Source: Azolla pinnata (lineage: Eukaryota; Streptophyta; Polypodiopsida; Salviniales; Salviniaceae). Taken from it: 20,151 nt of DNA. Shown in pieces: positions 1 to 9,068 of the stretch. The stretch covers positions 1-20,151 of the forward strand of contig JBBBWG010011879.1 in assembly GCA_037176905.1 (NCBI GenBank). The letters are read 5' to 3'. The notes beneath the pieces are model-generated. The model was not told the DNA's origin and searched no databases. It worked only from the letters and a program-made list of their open reading frames with translations. The translations under genes were made by a program, and so were the position numbers. How positions within the stretch are numbered: the first letter of the stretch is position 1; each line of letters starts with the position of its first letter.

Positions 1-510
1 GCCCTAGCCTGGGGGTATAAATACCAGGCTTGTATGGTCGTCCAAAGTTGGTTGCTCCAACTCAGTTAACGGAAGTTTCCATTTTGTGCCTAACTCTCTC
101 TCTCACTCTCTCTGGTGTCTTAGCCGCCACATCTTGACGATCCAGATCTGAAGCCTCCTCCTTCAGATCTGATCTTCTCTTTGCTTCCACCTACGCCTTT
201 TCGCTTCCACCATACTGTTGGAAGCCAGCGCTTGTTCCGCCTGACGACCTTCGACCGGAGGGAGGGCATTTGATCTGTCCCATCGACGCGGTCACATCGG
301 CCGACCTACCCCATCCTTTCGGTCGTCCTACCGACTAAACAATTAACTGCTTTCGCATCAGCCGGCCTATCCTAACGGCTCGAATTCCATTCCGATAGGC
401 CGGCCTACCCTGTAGGCCGGATTCCTTTCAAACCTGCTCGCCCATTTGAAGCTGATTCCGTTTCCGGTGCATCCCGCCGATTCCGCCTAGGGACGGTTTT
501 CTTCACGACA
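1..510 (+). mobile_element. probable LTR fragment of a retrotransposon (5' end outside the window)
   Basis: A TATA-like block (ggtataaatacc, near 14-25) is followed by a pyrimidine-rich CT tract (about 92-113) and then GC-rich sequence with short inverted motifs (gataggccggcctac and gtaggccgg, about 395-420). This is the layout of an LTR promoter with its R/U5 region. No reading frame is seen. The candidate right edge is near 505-514, at a CA dinucleotide, where sequence related to the receptor kinase begins. No primer-binding site or polypurine tract is visible, and the left edge and partner LTR are outside the window. It could instead be the promoter and leader of an unrelated gene. Composition and layout are seen; the LTR identity is inferred. 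Confidence 0.35.
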
Positions 511-514
511 ACGC

Positions 515-572
515 AGTTCGTGTAGTTGCTCATTCTCAACGATCTCCAGTCTATGCTCACGAAGCCTGTCAT
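515..572 (-). pseudogene. relic of malectin-like receptor kinase exon 2 (antisense fragment)
   Basis: On the minus strand this stretch reads F-V-S-I-D-W-R-S-L-R-M-S-N-Y-T. It aligns with the start of exon 2 in genes A and B ([15 protein letters not shown]). About 80% of bases match gene B at 17104-17152, including a run of 13. It begins just after an AG that lies where the exon 2 acceptor lies in the intact genes. The conserved Cys of SIDCG is changed to Trp, and homology is lost a few bases later at the edge of the LTR-like sequence. It is a short remnant of a further family member, probably interrupted by the retroelement. The match is short, so the alignment boundaries are approximate. Confidence 0.6.
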
Positions 573-944
573 TAATTAGTTATTTGCAAAATATGGAAGC
601 TACTATAAATACAACTACTAAATAAATCGATACAGTAAACCATGTGGATTGGATTACCCATTTACTCGGCCTATCAAAAAATGTTTATTGTAACAAATTA
701 TATACCAACTGAAGGAGATTGAGCGGTGGCACTACAAAGATAGGCAATTAGCAAAATATTCAGTATCGTGGTGGAAAGAGAAGCTAGAATTGGGAAGTGC
801 AACTTAATACACAAAACGGCTTGAAGTTGCAACTACAACTAGATGAGGGTACTGGCGATGGACGTTAATAGGGTGTCGTAAGTTGGCCGTTGCCGAGGGT
901 ATAATAATAGTGCCACATTATAGTGAATACAATTGGCCAGAAGG
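573..944. other. intergenic, no gene seen
   Basis: This AT-rich stretch lies between the exon relic and the CACTA element. No substantial reading frame is present. A TATA-like run (actataaatac, near 601-611) has no gene attached. The sequence cactacaaag at 730 resembles a CACTA terminus, but no matching partner end with a target duplication was found. Confidence 0.5.
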
Positions 945-947
945 TGT

Positions 948-1621
948 CACTATAAGGTAATGGCGAGTTTGACGCGCCTTTTACCGCGAAATTTCCTTTG
1001 AGAATTTTCAATTTGGTGCGTTTTTGTTGGAACCTTTATCGTAAATTTATCGTGACCTTTATTGCAAATTTATCGCAACCTTTACCATAATCTTTACTGC
1101 GACCTTTATAATAACCTTTACCGTGACCTTTCTCACAAATTTACTATGATCTTTATCGTTACCTTTATTACAACCTTTACTGCAAGCTTTATTGTAACCG
1201 TTATCATGACCTTTATTATAACTTTTACTACGACCTTTATTGCAACCATTAATATACATATAGACGCAACCTTTACTTTACCTATAATAAATGCAAGTTT
1301 TGCTACAAGTATAAACGCATGTGTATTGCTCCTATAAATGTGACCTTTCTTTTACATGTAGACATGACCTTTACTGTACTTGGAGCTACAATTGTAAATG
1401 CAACTATTTCCAATTTAAGTTCAGTCGCGATTCTTACTACAAATATAGCTACAAATATTTAAATTAGAAAAAAATCTTTAAAATATTATATTCTCATTGT
1501 AAATGGCACGTCAAACTTGTTGAAATAAGTCGTGTAAAACTTGCAGTAATAGTTGTGGAATTTGTTGCGATTTTGAAAAAAAATTACTTAGTCATAGTAA
1601 ACTCACCAATACCTTATAGTG
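948..1621 (+). mobile_element. non-autonomous CACTA (En/Spm-type) DNA transposon, 674 bp
   Basis: The left end reads CACTATAAGGTAATGGCGAG and the reversed right end reads CACTATAAGGTATTGGTGAG. The terminal inverted repeat runs about 23 bp with two mismatches. A direct 3-bp target duplication, TGT, flanks it (945-947 and 1622-1624). CACTA termini with 3-bp target duplications are diagnostic of this superfamily. The interior is a degenerate 12-bp repeat array plus AT-rich sequence, with no transposase, so it must depend on a transposase from elsewhere. Its right end coincides with the outer edge of the inverted duplication, and a truncated copy of the same end lies in the right arm at 19216-19250. 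Confidence 0.85.
1032..1290 (+). repeat. degenerate 12-bp tandem array inside the CACTA element
   Basis: About twenty imperfect copies of a unit close to ACCTTTAYYRNR run head to tail (for example acctttattgca, acctttaccgtg, acctttattata). Phase is mostly kept at 12 bp with a few 11-bp units. In CACTA elements, subterminal arrays of 10-20-bp motifs bind the transposase; this array fits that role by position. The two opposing open frames here are by-products of the 12-bp periodicity, not genes. Confidence 0.75.
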
Positions 1622-1903
1622 TGTTGTTATAGATCAGAAGCTGATCTGATGGACTTAGTAATCAAATAAGCTTGGAAAGACCACTGTTATTGTAATGCGG
1701 AGTATAAGAGCTTTTTGCCCTAGTTGCTTAAGAAGTTCTTTGCTTAGAATAATTGAGCTTGTAGTGTGTCATGCATTGGAAGTTGATTTGATGGATTCAG
1801 TAATCTGATAACCTTGGAAAGACCACTAATGCTGTAATGTGGGGTATAAAGAGCTTTCGGCCCCAACTGTTTAAGAAGTTCCTAATAATCAAGCTCCTAA
1901 GTA
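1612..1903 (+). repeat. two-copy tandem duplication, period 145 bp
   Basis: Unit 1 (1612-1757) and unit 2 (1758-1903) share successive blocks such as gatggactt/gatggattc, cttggaaagaccact and ttaagaagttc. Each unit begins with a CACTA-end-like sequence followed by TGT (ccttatagtgtgt and gcttgtagtgtgt). The right arm has only one unit (about 19060-19225), whose start is closer to unit 2. The duplication is therefore specific to the left arm, or was lost from the right. Confidence 0.75.
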
Positions 1904-2744
1904 AATTGCAGATCAATCAAAAAGATATTTGATGAGTCTGAGTCTAGACGTCTTCTTATGCAATAGAACATCCATGATCATGTTTGTTTGTTATCAAGCT
2001 TGAATGACACTTGAACATACATATGATTGGCCAATTATTGTATCACGGACCATCATATGATCTTCATCCAAACCTATGATATTGGCTTTAACACCATTGA
2101 TCGGCTTCCAAATGACCCTACATCTATCAATATATCCCATTGTCATCACAGTTTCCAGCTATGCGCTATGGTTCCATACAGTTCCATGTATCTTTCCTAT
2201 TAACTTTTCAAACCATCCCATGGACTAGATTTTGAGCAGGACAAGGATATGTGATCTTCTATGACAAAGAAGAAGATCAATGAGATATGCGCTGATTCAG
2301 GCAATGGCAGCAATGGATATTACCGTCGAAATAAACATATTAACTCTTCTCAACGTCACCAACATGGTCCATGACAATAATTGGATCTTGTGGTCATCAC
2401 AAAAACTATTGAGAAAAACAATCCGTAAAAGAGAACATATTCAAGAAGCATTGAAAGAGATTGATCTTTCCTTTATTTTCCCTTTTCTTTTGAATCGTGA
2501 TCCTTTGCTCCAGCATTTTTGGATCTTTAGCCTTCATTAGTTAACCCCTTGTTGTATTGTTTGCCTCATGGGGTGACCGCTTGCTTTGAAGATGCAGCTA
2601 CTCTACGGCTCTATGGTTCGACAATATTCAATGTCTCTGTACTACTCAACGTCATAGAGTTGTGTGCCTTGAATTTGGGTGAAGCTTCGCGTTAAGGAAT
2701 TGCACAAAGCTATAGATGACGTTCTCGCAATCTTCTGCCAGATC

Positions 2745-2954
2745 TTATACACATGGCTTATGCGAGAGATCCATGACTCGAATTATTTTCAGACTATTCA
2801 TCAGTCCATCTTGGTCTAGGTTCCCCACCATCAAGGCCCCGTGAGTCCATAATAGAACGAACGCGGCCTTGGATTGAAAAGAATTTGTGTCCAAAGAATG
2901 GAGCATATAAGTTAGTTGTCCTTGGTGGAGACAAAAGTCTAGTGAAATTGGCAT
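2745..2954 (-). pseudogene. unrecognised relic frame, faintly NB-LRR-like
   Basis: The minus-strand frame ends with MNSLKIIRVMDLSHKPCV and a stop. The mirrored frame in the right arm (18043-18261, +) ends MNSLKIIRVMDLSHKPYV and is preceded by FFSIQGRVRSIMYSRGLDGG. The LKIIRVMDLSH piece resembles the LLRVLDLS segment that opens the leucine-rich repeats of plant NB-LRR proteins, and the arginine-rich stretch before it fits the same context. No P-loop or other NB-ARC motif was found nearby and the frame is short. It may be a decayed fragment, or chance similarity. Confidence 0.22.
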
Positions 2955-3269
2955 CTTATATCAAAAGCATGACTTTACATGAAATCCCTTGACCTCTTTT
3001 CCATACTTTTGGCAGCTGGATTCTGTTGTATAGAATAGTATATGTATAGAGCATGATTCAAGTGTTTTGTTGGTGATTTTGCATGATTCAGCTACAAAAA
3101 GGGTTTTCTAGATCAGGAGCTTCTTCTGAACCAACCGTCAGACAAACAAAATACCAACAACTTTTGGGATGTGTAGTACAAAGACTAGCGTCTCTCTTAT
3201 CCATCCGCTGTAGTCATGGCTGGCGATCAGCTCCACTGCTAGAAGCTTTTTCTCACAGACTGAAAACTA

Positions 3270-3395
3270 CAGCAGCAGCAGCCGAAGAAGAAGAAGAAGA
3301 AGAAGAAGAAGAAAACGGTCTGGGCTCGTGTAATTGGAGAAGAAGAAGAAGAAAACGGTCTGGTCGAGTGTAATTGGAGAAGAAGAAGAAATTGC
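3270..3395 (+). repeat. CAG/GAA microsatellite and 40-bp tandem repeat upstream of gene A
   Basis: A short CAG run (near 3270) leads into about ten GAA triplets (3284-3313). A 40-bp unit containing gaaaacggtctgg and gtgtaattgga then occurs twice (starts 3311 and 3351), followed by more GAA. The right arm has one unit and a shorter triplet run (about 17670-17745). The region probably lies in the promoter or leader of gene A, 300-400 bp before its start codon. The glutamate- or serine-rich frames across it are repeat artefacts. Confidence 0.7.
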
Positions 3396-3693
3396 CGGCA
3401 TTATGACTTCCATTTACAATCGATTCTGAATTCACTGTGACTCAGAATGCCGGCCGCATTAGGATTGTATTCCTGATGAATCGACGGGCCAGCCAGAGCT
3501 TGCCGGCCTCTATTCCGATGCAGGATAGTTTAAACCGATCTTTTCAAGCAATCCAATTAATGAATCCTGCGTCGATCAGCTTCTGACACGGAACATCATC
3601 CGGCTAATCAGTGAGTGTATCATTGCGGTGCTATTCTATTATGATTCCTGGCTTCCACCGTTTAGATGTAAATTTCCGTGCTGCTGCAGCAGG

Positions 3694-6600
3694 ATGTTGT
3701 TCCTGATCAATCCAGCAGGATGCTGTTTTGCAATACTTAACATTCTGCTGCTCCACTGCCTCTCGGGCGCCGCCGCTCTATCGCCTCCCGGTAATGAAAT
3801 TCTTTGCCATAAACGGCATGCATTATATGCCTCCGACATCTAATTATACGCTTCTTTAAGCTACGATGAGTGATCAACAGTTCCACGTTTTCAATTCAAT
3901 AACTACGGCTTGATGTCCGATTCATTCATAGGCTTCTTGAGCATCGACTGCGGATCGTCGAGTACGAGCAACTACACGGATGTGTTGGGGATCGAATGGG
4001 TGCCCGACGGAGTGCTCTGGCCCGACATCGGGGGATGGTCCAAGACGGCGATCGTCCCCCCCATCCGCCCATCGGATTATGACATGATTGTCAACGAGGA
4101 AGATGAGAAGTTCCAGACGGTGCGCTACTTCCCCCCTGCACTATCCGATGCAAGCAATGCCACAACGTTCTGCTATGCATTGCCGGCCGTCGGGGGGCAG
4201 TTCTACCTCATCCGAGCCACGTTCTGGTATGGCCTGTACCAGACGGCCTCCTTGTATAACACACACGCGCCGGATGCCATCATGTTCCGCATGATCGTGG
4301 ACTCCTACGCAGGGGCACTGATCAACGTAACCCTGCCCCAGAACTCTCCGTTGACAGAGGAGATGTACGTGCGTGCACAGAGCGGGCGCACGTCCATCTC
4401 CGTGTGCTTCTCGGCCGCTGATTCTGACGGCGGCACCAGTGACGCCCCATTCATCAGCGGCCTTGAGCTGCGGCCGCTGCCTAGCAATCTCACATCGGTT
4501 GCAGTGCTGAACAAGACAAATACCGCTCTCCGACGAGTTGCCCGAAAGGATTTCGGGCGTACTCTCCGTCGATTTCGGCCTTCCATCACCAGGTAATTAT
4601 CATGAAAGGTACGTCATCCCGCATTTGCAGCTGGCCAACCATTCTTAATGACTGCATCGGCATTAATAACGGTGTGGCGCTGGAGCGGATTTTACCAACG
4701 ATTGACCGGTGTAGCCTTATCTCAAGACCATCGTAATACTCAGGGGCCTAATTCCTGAGAATTATGTACATATCGGGGCCGCTAGATGGTGGCAGCTCAC
4801 CTGAGTAGTAGACCATAGACTAAATGTATTGCTAATCATCAGTCTAACTGCATGCGTAGTGAATTCATGACTACTAGAAAAAGACATAGAATAATTCAAT
4901 CAACTAACCTACCCGCGCTAGGTATCCCGATGACATGCTCGACAGATTGTGGGACTCAACAGAAAAATACGGCGGCACTGGGGGCTCCACAGCTGAAGAA
5001 ATATTGAATCTGGGGTGCAGCGATTTTGCGCCCGCTTCCGTGCTGCAAACATTCTACGGCGCTAACTCGAACGCGGGCTGGTACTATGCAGTGGACACCG
5101 GCACTGACAACACCGGAGATGACATTGAAAGCACTGACGCCAGATTCAATTACGTAGATCCAACGTCGTACCCACCCCCAACCCCAGCAGCTGGGCCCCC
5201 GCACAGGTACTATGTGGCGCTCTTCTTCGCGGAGCTACAACCAGGGGTGATCAATGGTTCAGGCCAGCGGGTGTTCGACATCACCATCAATGGGGAGAGC
5301 TTCAGAAGCGCCGTCGATGTCTACAAAGAGGTGGGTCTGAACACTGCCTACGAGATTTCCAGTGACACCGCTCAAGGACCCTACACTTCCATCATCATCA
5401 ATGGAACAGCCACGGCGACATCGGTGTTCCCGCCATTCATCGCGGCCGCTGAGATCCTCCAGCTCCTCGACGATCCCATGGCTCCGCCCACCTTCCCCGC
5501 CGACGGTTGGTTGATGCTATCATATTCCATGCACCTAATTTTAGTTGAAATCTTTCCCATGGCGGTTGTTCTTAAATTACAACACCATGACAATATGTTC
5601 GCTGATCCTCTGCTGTTTGATTCAACCGCAGTTGTGGGGATTCAAGCTATTAAGAGCACCTTCTCCGATCAGTTGGCCAGATTTACAGGTGATCCATGCT
5701 TGCCGGTGGCATACCCATATCCCTGGCTCAACTGTACTGGCCAAGACATTGTCCCCACCAGAGTGCTTTCCATGTGAGTTACTACGTCTGCTCACAATGG
5801 CATCTTACAATAATATCGCCAGAAATTGATCTTCTTCTTCGCATGTGGTCACAGATCCTTGTCCAACTCAAACCTAAGTGGAAACGTTCCGCCTAGCATC
5901 ACCAATCTCGATCAGCTTGTACGAATGTGAGTGATTTACGGAATAAATCATCCTTATATGTTATTCCTTCAGTTGTACTGATCGGTGAATGGGGCAGATT
6001 CATTCGATCCATCCTTCAAAGTTATATTTCACGATCCCCGCAATTTAACTTTGGAATTTGTAATCAAATTTGCAGCTCCTTTGATGGCAATGCATTGGAA
6101 GGCTCTCTTCCATCTGGGCTAAGTAGTTTGCTGAACCTCCAATTTCTGTAAGTACATAATGCAATATAAATCATCAGTATATTCATATATCTGTATCGTA
6201 CATGGTTTCAATTAAGTACTCATGATGAAAAGTGTTGTAGAAATCGACATCAAATTATATTATTCTGCACGCGGCACGATTCATGATTACCACTTGAAAT
6301 GATCTTATAAATGGATATAATCCCAAATATATGAAATTTTATCTTCCCATATGTTTTCTTCTCAGGAATTTGAGCAATAATAAGCTGAATGGATCCATCC
6401 CCGACTCGCTCGGACAATTGACAAGATTAACGTACCTGTGAGCGAGATTCTGAGATTTCACAGCTGATCACGTTGTCTCATACTTAATAAGCTCACAACA
6501 TTTACGCTTTGTTTTCTAATTATAGCAAGAAACGAACATATAATTAGTATGAATATTACGGATCGCATGTCAAGTGCATTCACATTAATGTAATTACCTG

Positions 6601-9068
6601 GTTTTTCATCGATTTTCAAAGAGATTTACGGAACAACAACTTTACTGGGGAGATTCCACTGTCACTGCAACAGAAAGCCAGGAAAGGGCAGCTTGACCTC
6701 AGGTGACTAGTCATTATTACTCAATACTCATCTGTAATTACGACATAAGATGCAGAATGATAGCTGCCGTCTATTAAACAGCCAGAAATGTTGCATGATA
6801 TGCTCAAGATTTAATGATCCAATCCGGAGATCTAAGATATTTAGTTGCATGCATTAGTAATCATACATGGCATATATTCGAAATAACATGTCAGATGCGT
6901 CTGTGTAATACAGGTATGATGGGAATCCTTTTCTATGCCTCTCGGGTAATGCGACGTACGCCGCATCTTATACACCATCTCCATCAAAGATTCTCTTGAT
7001 TGTTGTGTCAGCCGTGGGGGCAGCTGTTGTTTGTCTTGGGATCTCCATACTAATTACTTGTATTATACGCAACAAAAGGATCAAGGAGAATCCATCTAGT
7101 TCTTCCAACAACAATGAATCAGTGCATCCTTATGCATCTCAGCAGGGTTAGAAAGAAATTTACGAAAAGGCCTTTGAGTAGTAGGTTTAAGAATGCGGTG
7201 TTATAGATAAATGTCATTTATAACATTAATTTCCTAACATTGGTAGAGACTGATGATGCAAGTTTTTATGCAGTTTTGAGCAACACAAGAATGGTTGAAG
7301 CTGCCAATACCTCTCAGGCCTTCACATATGAGGACATTGTTGCAGCTACTGGTAATTTCTCAACGATCCTTGGCAGAGGTGGGTTTGGGACTGTGTACAA
7401 GGGAACTCTTAAAAATGGTACGATTGACGTTGCTGTAAAAGTACTGTCGGATGCATCCCAACAAAGCGCACAACAATTCCTCACCGAGGTAATGATCAAT
7501 ACTATGGTTTATCATAGTGCTCCTGAATCCAAATTCTAAAAGATTGTGCAGTGCATACTTTTACAACTATTTTTCTTCTCGAGCTGAAATATTCACGCCA
7601 TTGTACACCCAATATATGTTGGCTATCCTTTCATTCATAACTAATCACATTTAAAAATATAGGTGACTATCCTATCACGAGTGCATCATAAGAATCTCGT
7701 GCGATTGCTGGGCTACTGCAACAAGAAAAAGTTGATTCTCGTGTACGAATATATGCCAAATGGATCGCTTTATGATTGTCTCTTCCGTAAGACTTCTAAT
7801 CACATCATCGCGATCGTCTACAGAAAACCAGATACCTTTCATACATGTCACTATATGATTATTGTCTTAATTAGCATTAATTTATTTCTTTAAAATTTTG
7901 ACAAGAAGATAACTCATCGTTAGCACTTGAAACTCCTTTGACTTGGATTCAGCGATTACAGATCATGCTGGATGCTGCGCAAGGTGATGGCCGATCATAG
8001 CTATGAATGGTGTTATACAGTAAATATATTTGGTATTTAATTGCATAATTATAACCTGCTTTTAGGTCTTGCATACTTGCATGGGAGTTGTGAACGGAGA
8101 ATCATTCACATGGATGTTAAGAGCAGCAACATTTTACTCACTAAGACATTGGAGGGAAAAGTGTCCGATTTTGGAATATCGACGCAAAATTCTGGTGCCG
8201 ATGGAGATGGTGCTCAACATCTAACAATGACCCTGGTGGCTAGTCGAGGATACACAGATCCTGAGTATGCGATATTGTGATGAAGCTGCAATATATGCAT
8301 GCATGAAATGTGGATTAAAATCTTCCGTAAATTACAATAAAATGGAGAAAATGATGGAGCAAAAATTGATCAACATTAAACTTTGTTTCCAAAATGGGCT
8401 AATCAACAATTACTACAGCTGTATGTAACTGCAGCGCGTCTAATTATAGCTTAATCATTTGTTGAGATCATGTGATAAGTCCTTCTGGTGTGACTGGTGT
8501 TGACCCAGAGCAAATTAATTTTACAATATCCAGGTTTGCAACCACCTTGGAATGGTCAGAAAGGGTTGATGTATATAGCTTTGGAGTCGTTCTCTTGGAG
8601 GTCATGAGCGGCCGACAACCGCTTCTTAAAGATCCGGAATATCCAAATGTTGACTCCATCCACATTGTAGAATGGGTATTTCTAATCAATAAGCTGTTGA
8701 TCATCTGTCATATAATTATGATTCTTATCGACTATTAAGTATGATCTGATCCATTAAATTTTCTGAAGCTGAACTAATTATTGACCTGATTATAGGCAAG
8801 AGATCATTATGAACGAGGTGCCATAGAGAGAATTCTGTTCAACGGCATTGGTGATTACAACGAATCAGCCGTGTGGAAAGTGGCCGAGATCGCCACGGCA
8901 TGTGTCCAGAATGAGGGGTTGAATCGGCCTACCATGGATGAAGTTTGCACTGAACTTAGCGATGCACTGAGATTGGAGATGGGCTACAATACTACCACCT
9001 TGTATGCAAGCACAATAGACACAGAGGTCCAACAACTTCCCATCCCTGATCAAGTCTACCTTAGATGA
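3694..9068 (+). CDS. gene A: malectin-like LRR receptor kinase (LRR-I type), 15 exons, 1023 aa
   Basis: This is a predicted plasma-membrane receptor kinase with an unknown ligand. Exons: 3694-3790, 3932-4592, 4922-5505, 5632-5773, 5855-5926, 6076-6147, 6366-6437, 6622-6702, 6914-7146, 7247-7488, 7663-7786, 7906-7983, 8066-8264, 8534-8675, 8796-9068. All introns are GT-AG and the phase is continuous to the TGA. The start is the first in-frame ATG and opens a hydrophobic signal peptide (residues 1-27). The malectin-like ectodomain starts at GFLSIDCG (about 33-450), then GDPC (467-470). Three 72-nt exons encode LRRs (495-566), with a degenerate fourth after them. The membrane segment is about 619-645. 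Kinase features: glycine loop GRGGFGTV (714-721), Lys736, Glu752, HMD with Asp836, Asn841, DFG at 854. HRD is changed to HMD, so it is a non-RD kinase. The exon 9 donor is a weak GTTAGA. Splicing was read by eye from family pattern and comparison with gene B; no transcript evidence was available. Confidence 0.88.
4631..4880. other. extra ~250 bp in intron 2 of gene A
   Basis: Intron 2 is 329 nt in gene A and 103 nt in gene B. The ends align (cccgcatttgcag near 4618-4630, and aattcaatcaactaa near 4895), leaving about 250 bp with no counterpart. No terminal repeat or target duplication is evident. It may be an insertion in A or a deletion in B. Confidence 0.5.
5506..5631 (+). other. intron 3 of gene A: 126 nt, in frame, no stop (exitron-like)
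   Basis: The donor is g|gttggt and the acceptor is accgcag|tt. Removal joins PTFPAD to [11 protein letters not shown], matching the family pattern in which a Phe-x-x-Asp-Val stretch runs straight into an AIxxIKSTY-like segment before GDPC. The intron is exactly 42 codons and has no stop, so retention would insert 42 residues just before the GDPC motif without a frameshift. Gene B has the same arrangement with three base differences. If the intron is not real, the protein would be 42 residues longer. Confidence 0.65.

Larger units (their letters stand above)
1904..3693. other. 5' flank of gene A, no convincing gene
   Basis: This ~1.8-kb AT-rich stretch is matched throughout by the right arm (17371-19050). 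Short open frames exist at 2280-2540 (+) and 2745-2954 (-), but neither has a start, length or domain that convinces. The promoter and 5' leader of gene A must lie in its last few hundred bases. I see no unambiguous TATA box. A trinucleotide-repeat region lies at 3270-3395. Confidence 0.5.

Noticed and set aside
730-924. Possible second CACTA element (cactacaaag at 730, cattatagtg ending at 924)
   Set aside because: The two ends share only the first few bases, and the flanking triplets do not match.
1059-1337. Opposing open frames of 66 and 91 codons
   Set aside because: They run through the 12-bp CACTA array; periodicity divisible by three keeps the frames open. Composition is low complexity.
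3253-3435. Serine/leucine-rich minus-strand frame over the GAA repeat
   Set aside because: Low-complexity translation of a trinucleotide repeat.
4305-4589. Minus-strand open frame of 94 codons inside exon 2, and its mirror at 16428-16889
   Set aside because: They are antisense shadows of GC-rich malectin-domain exons.
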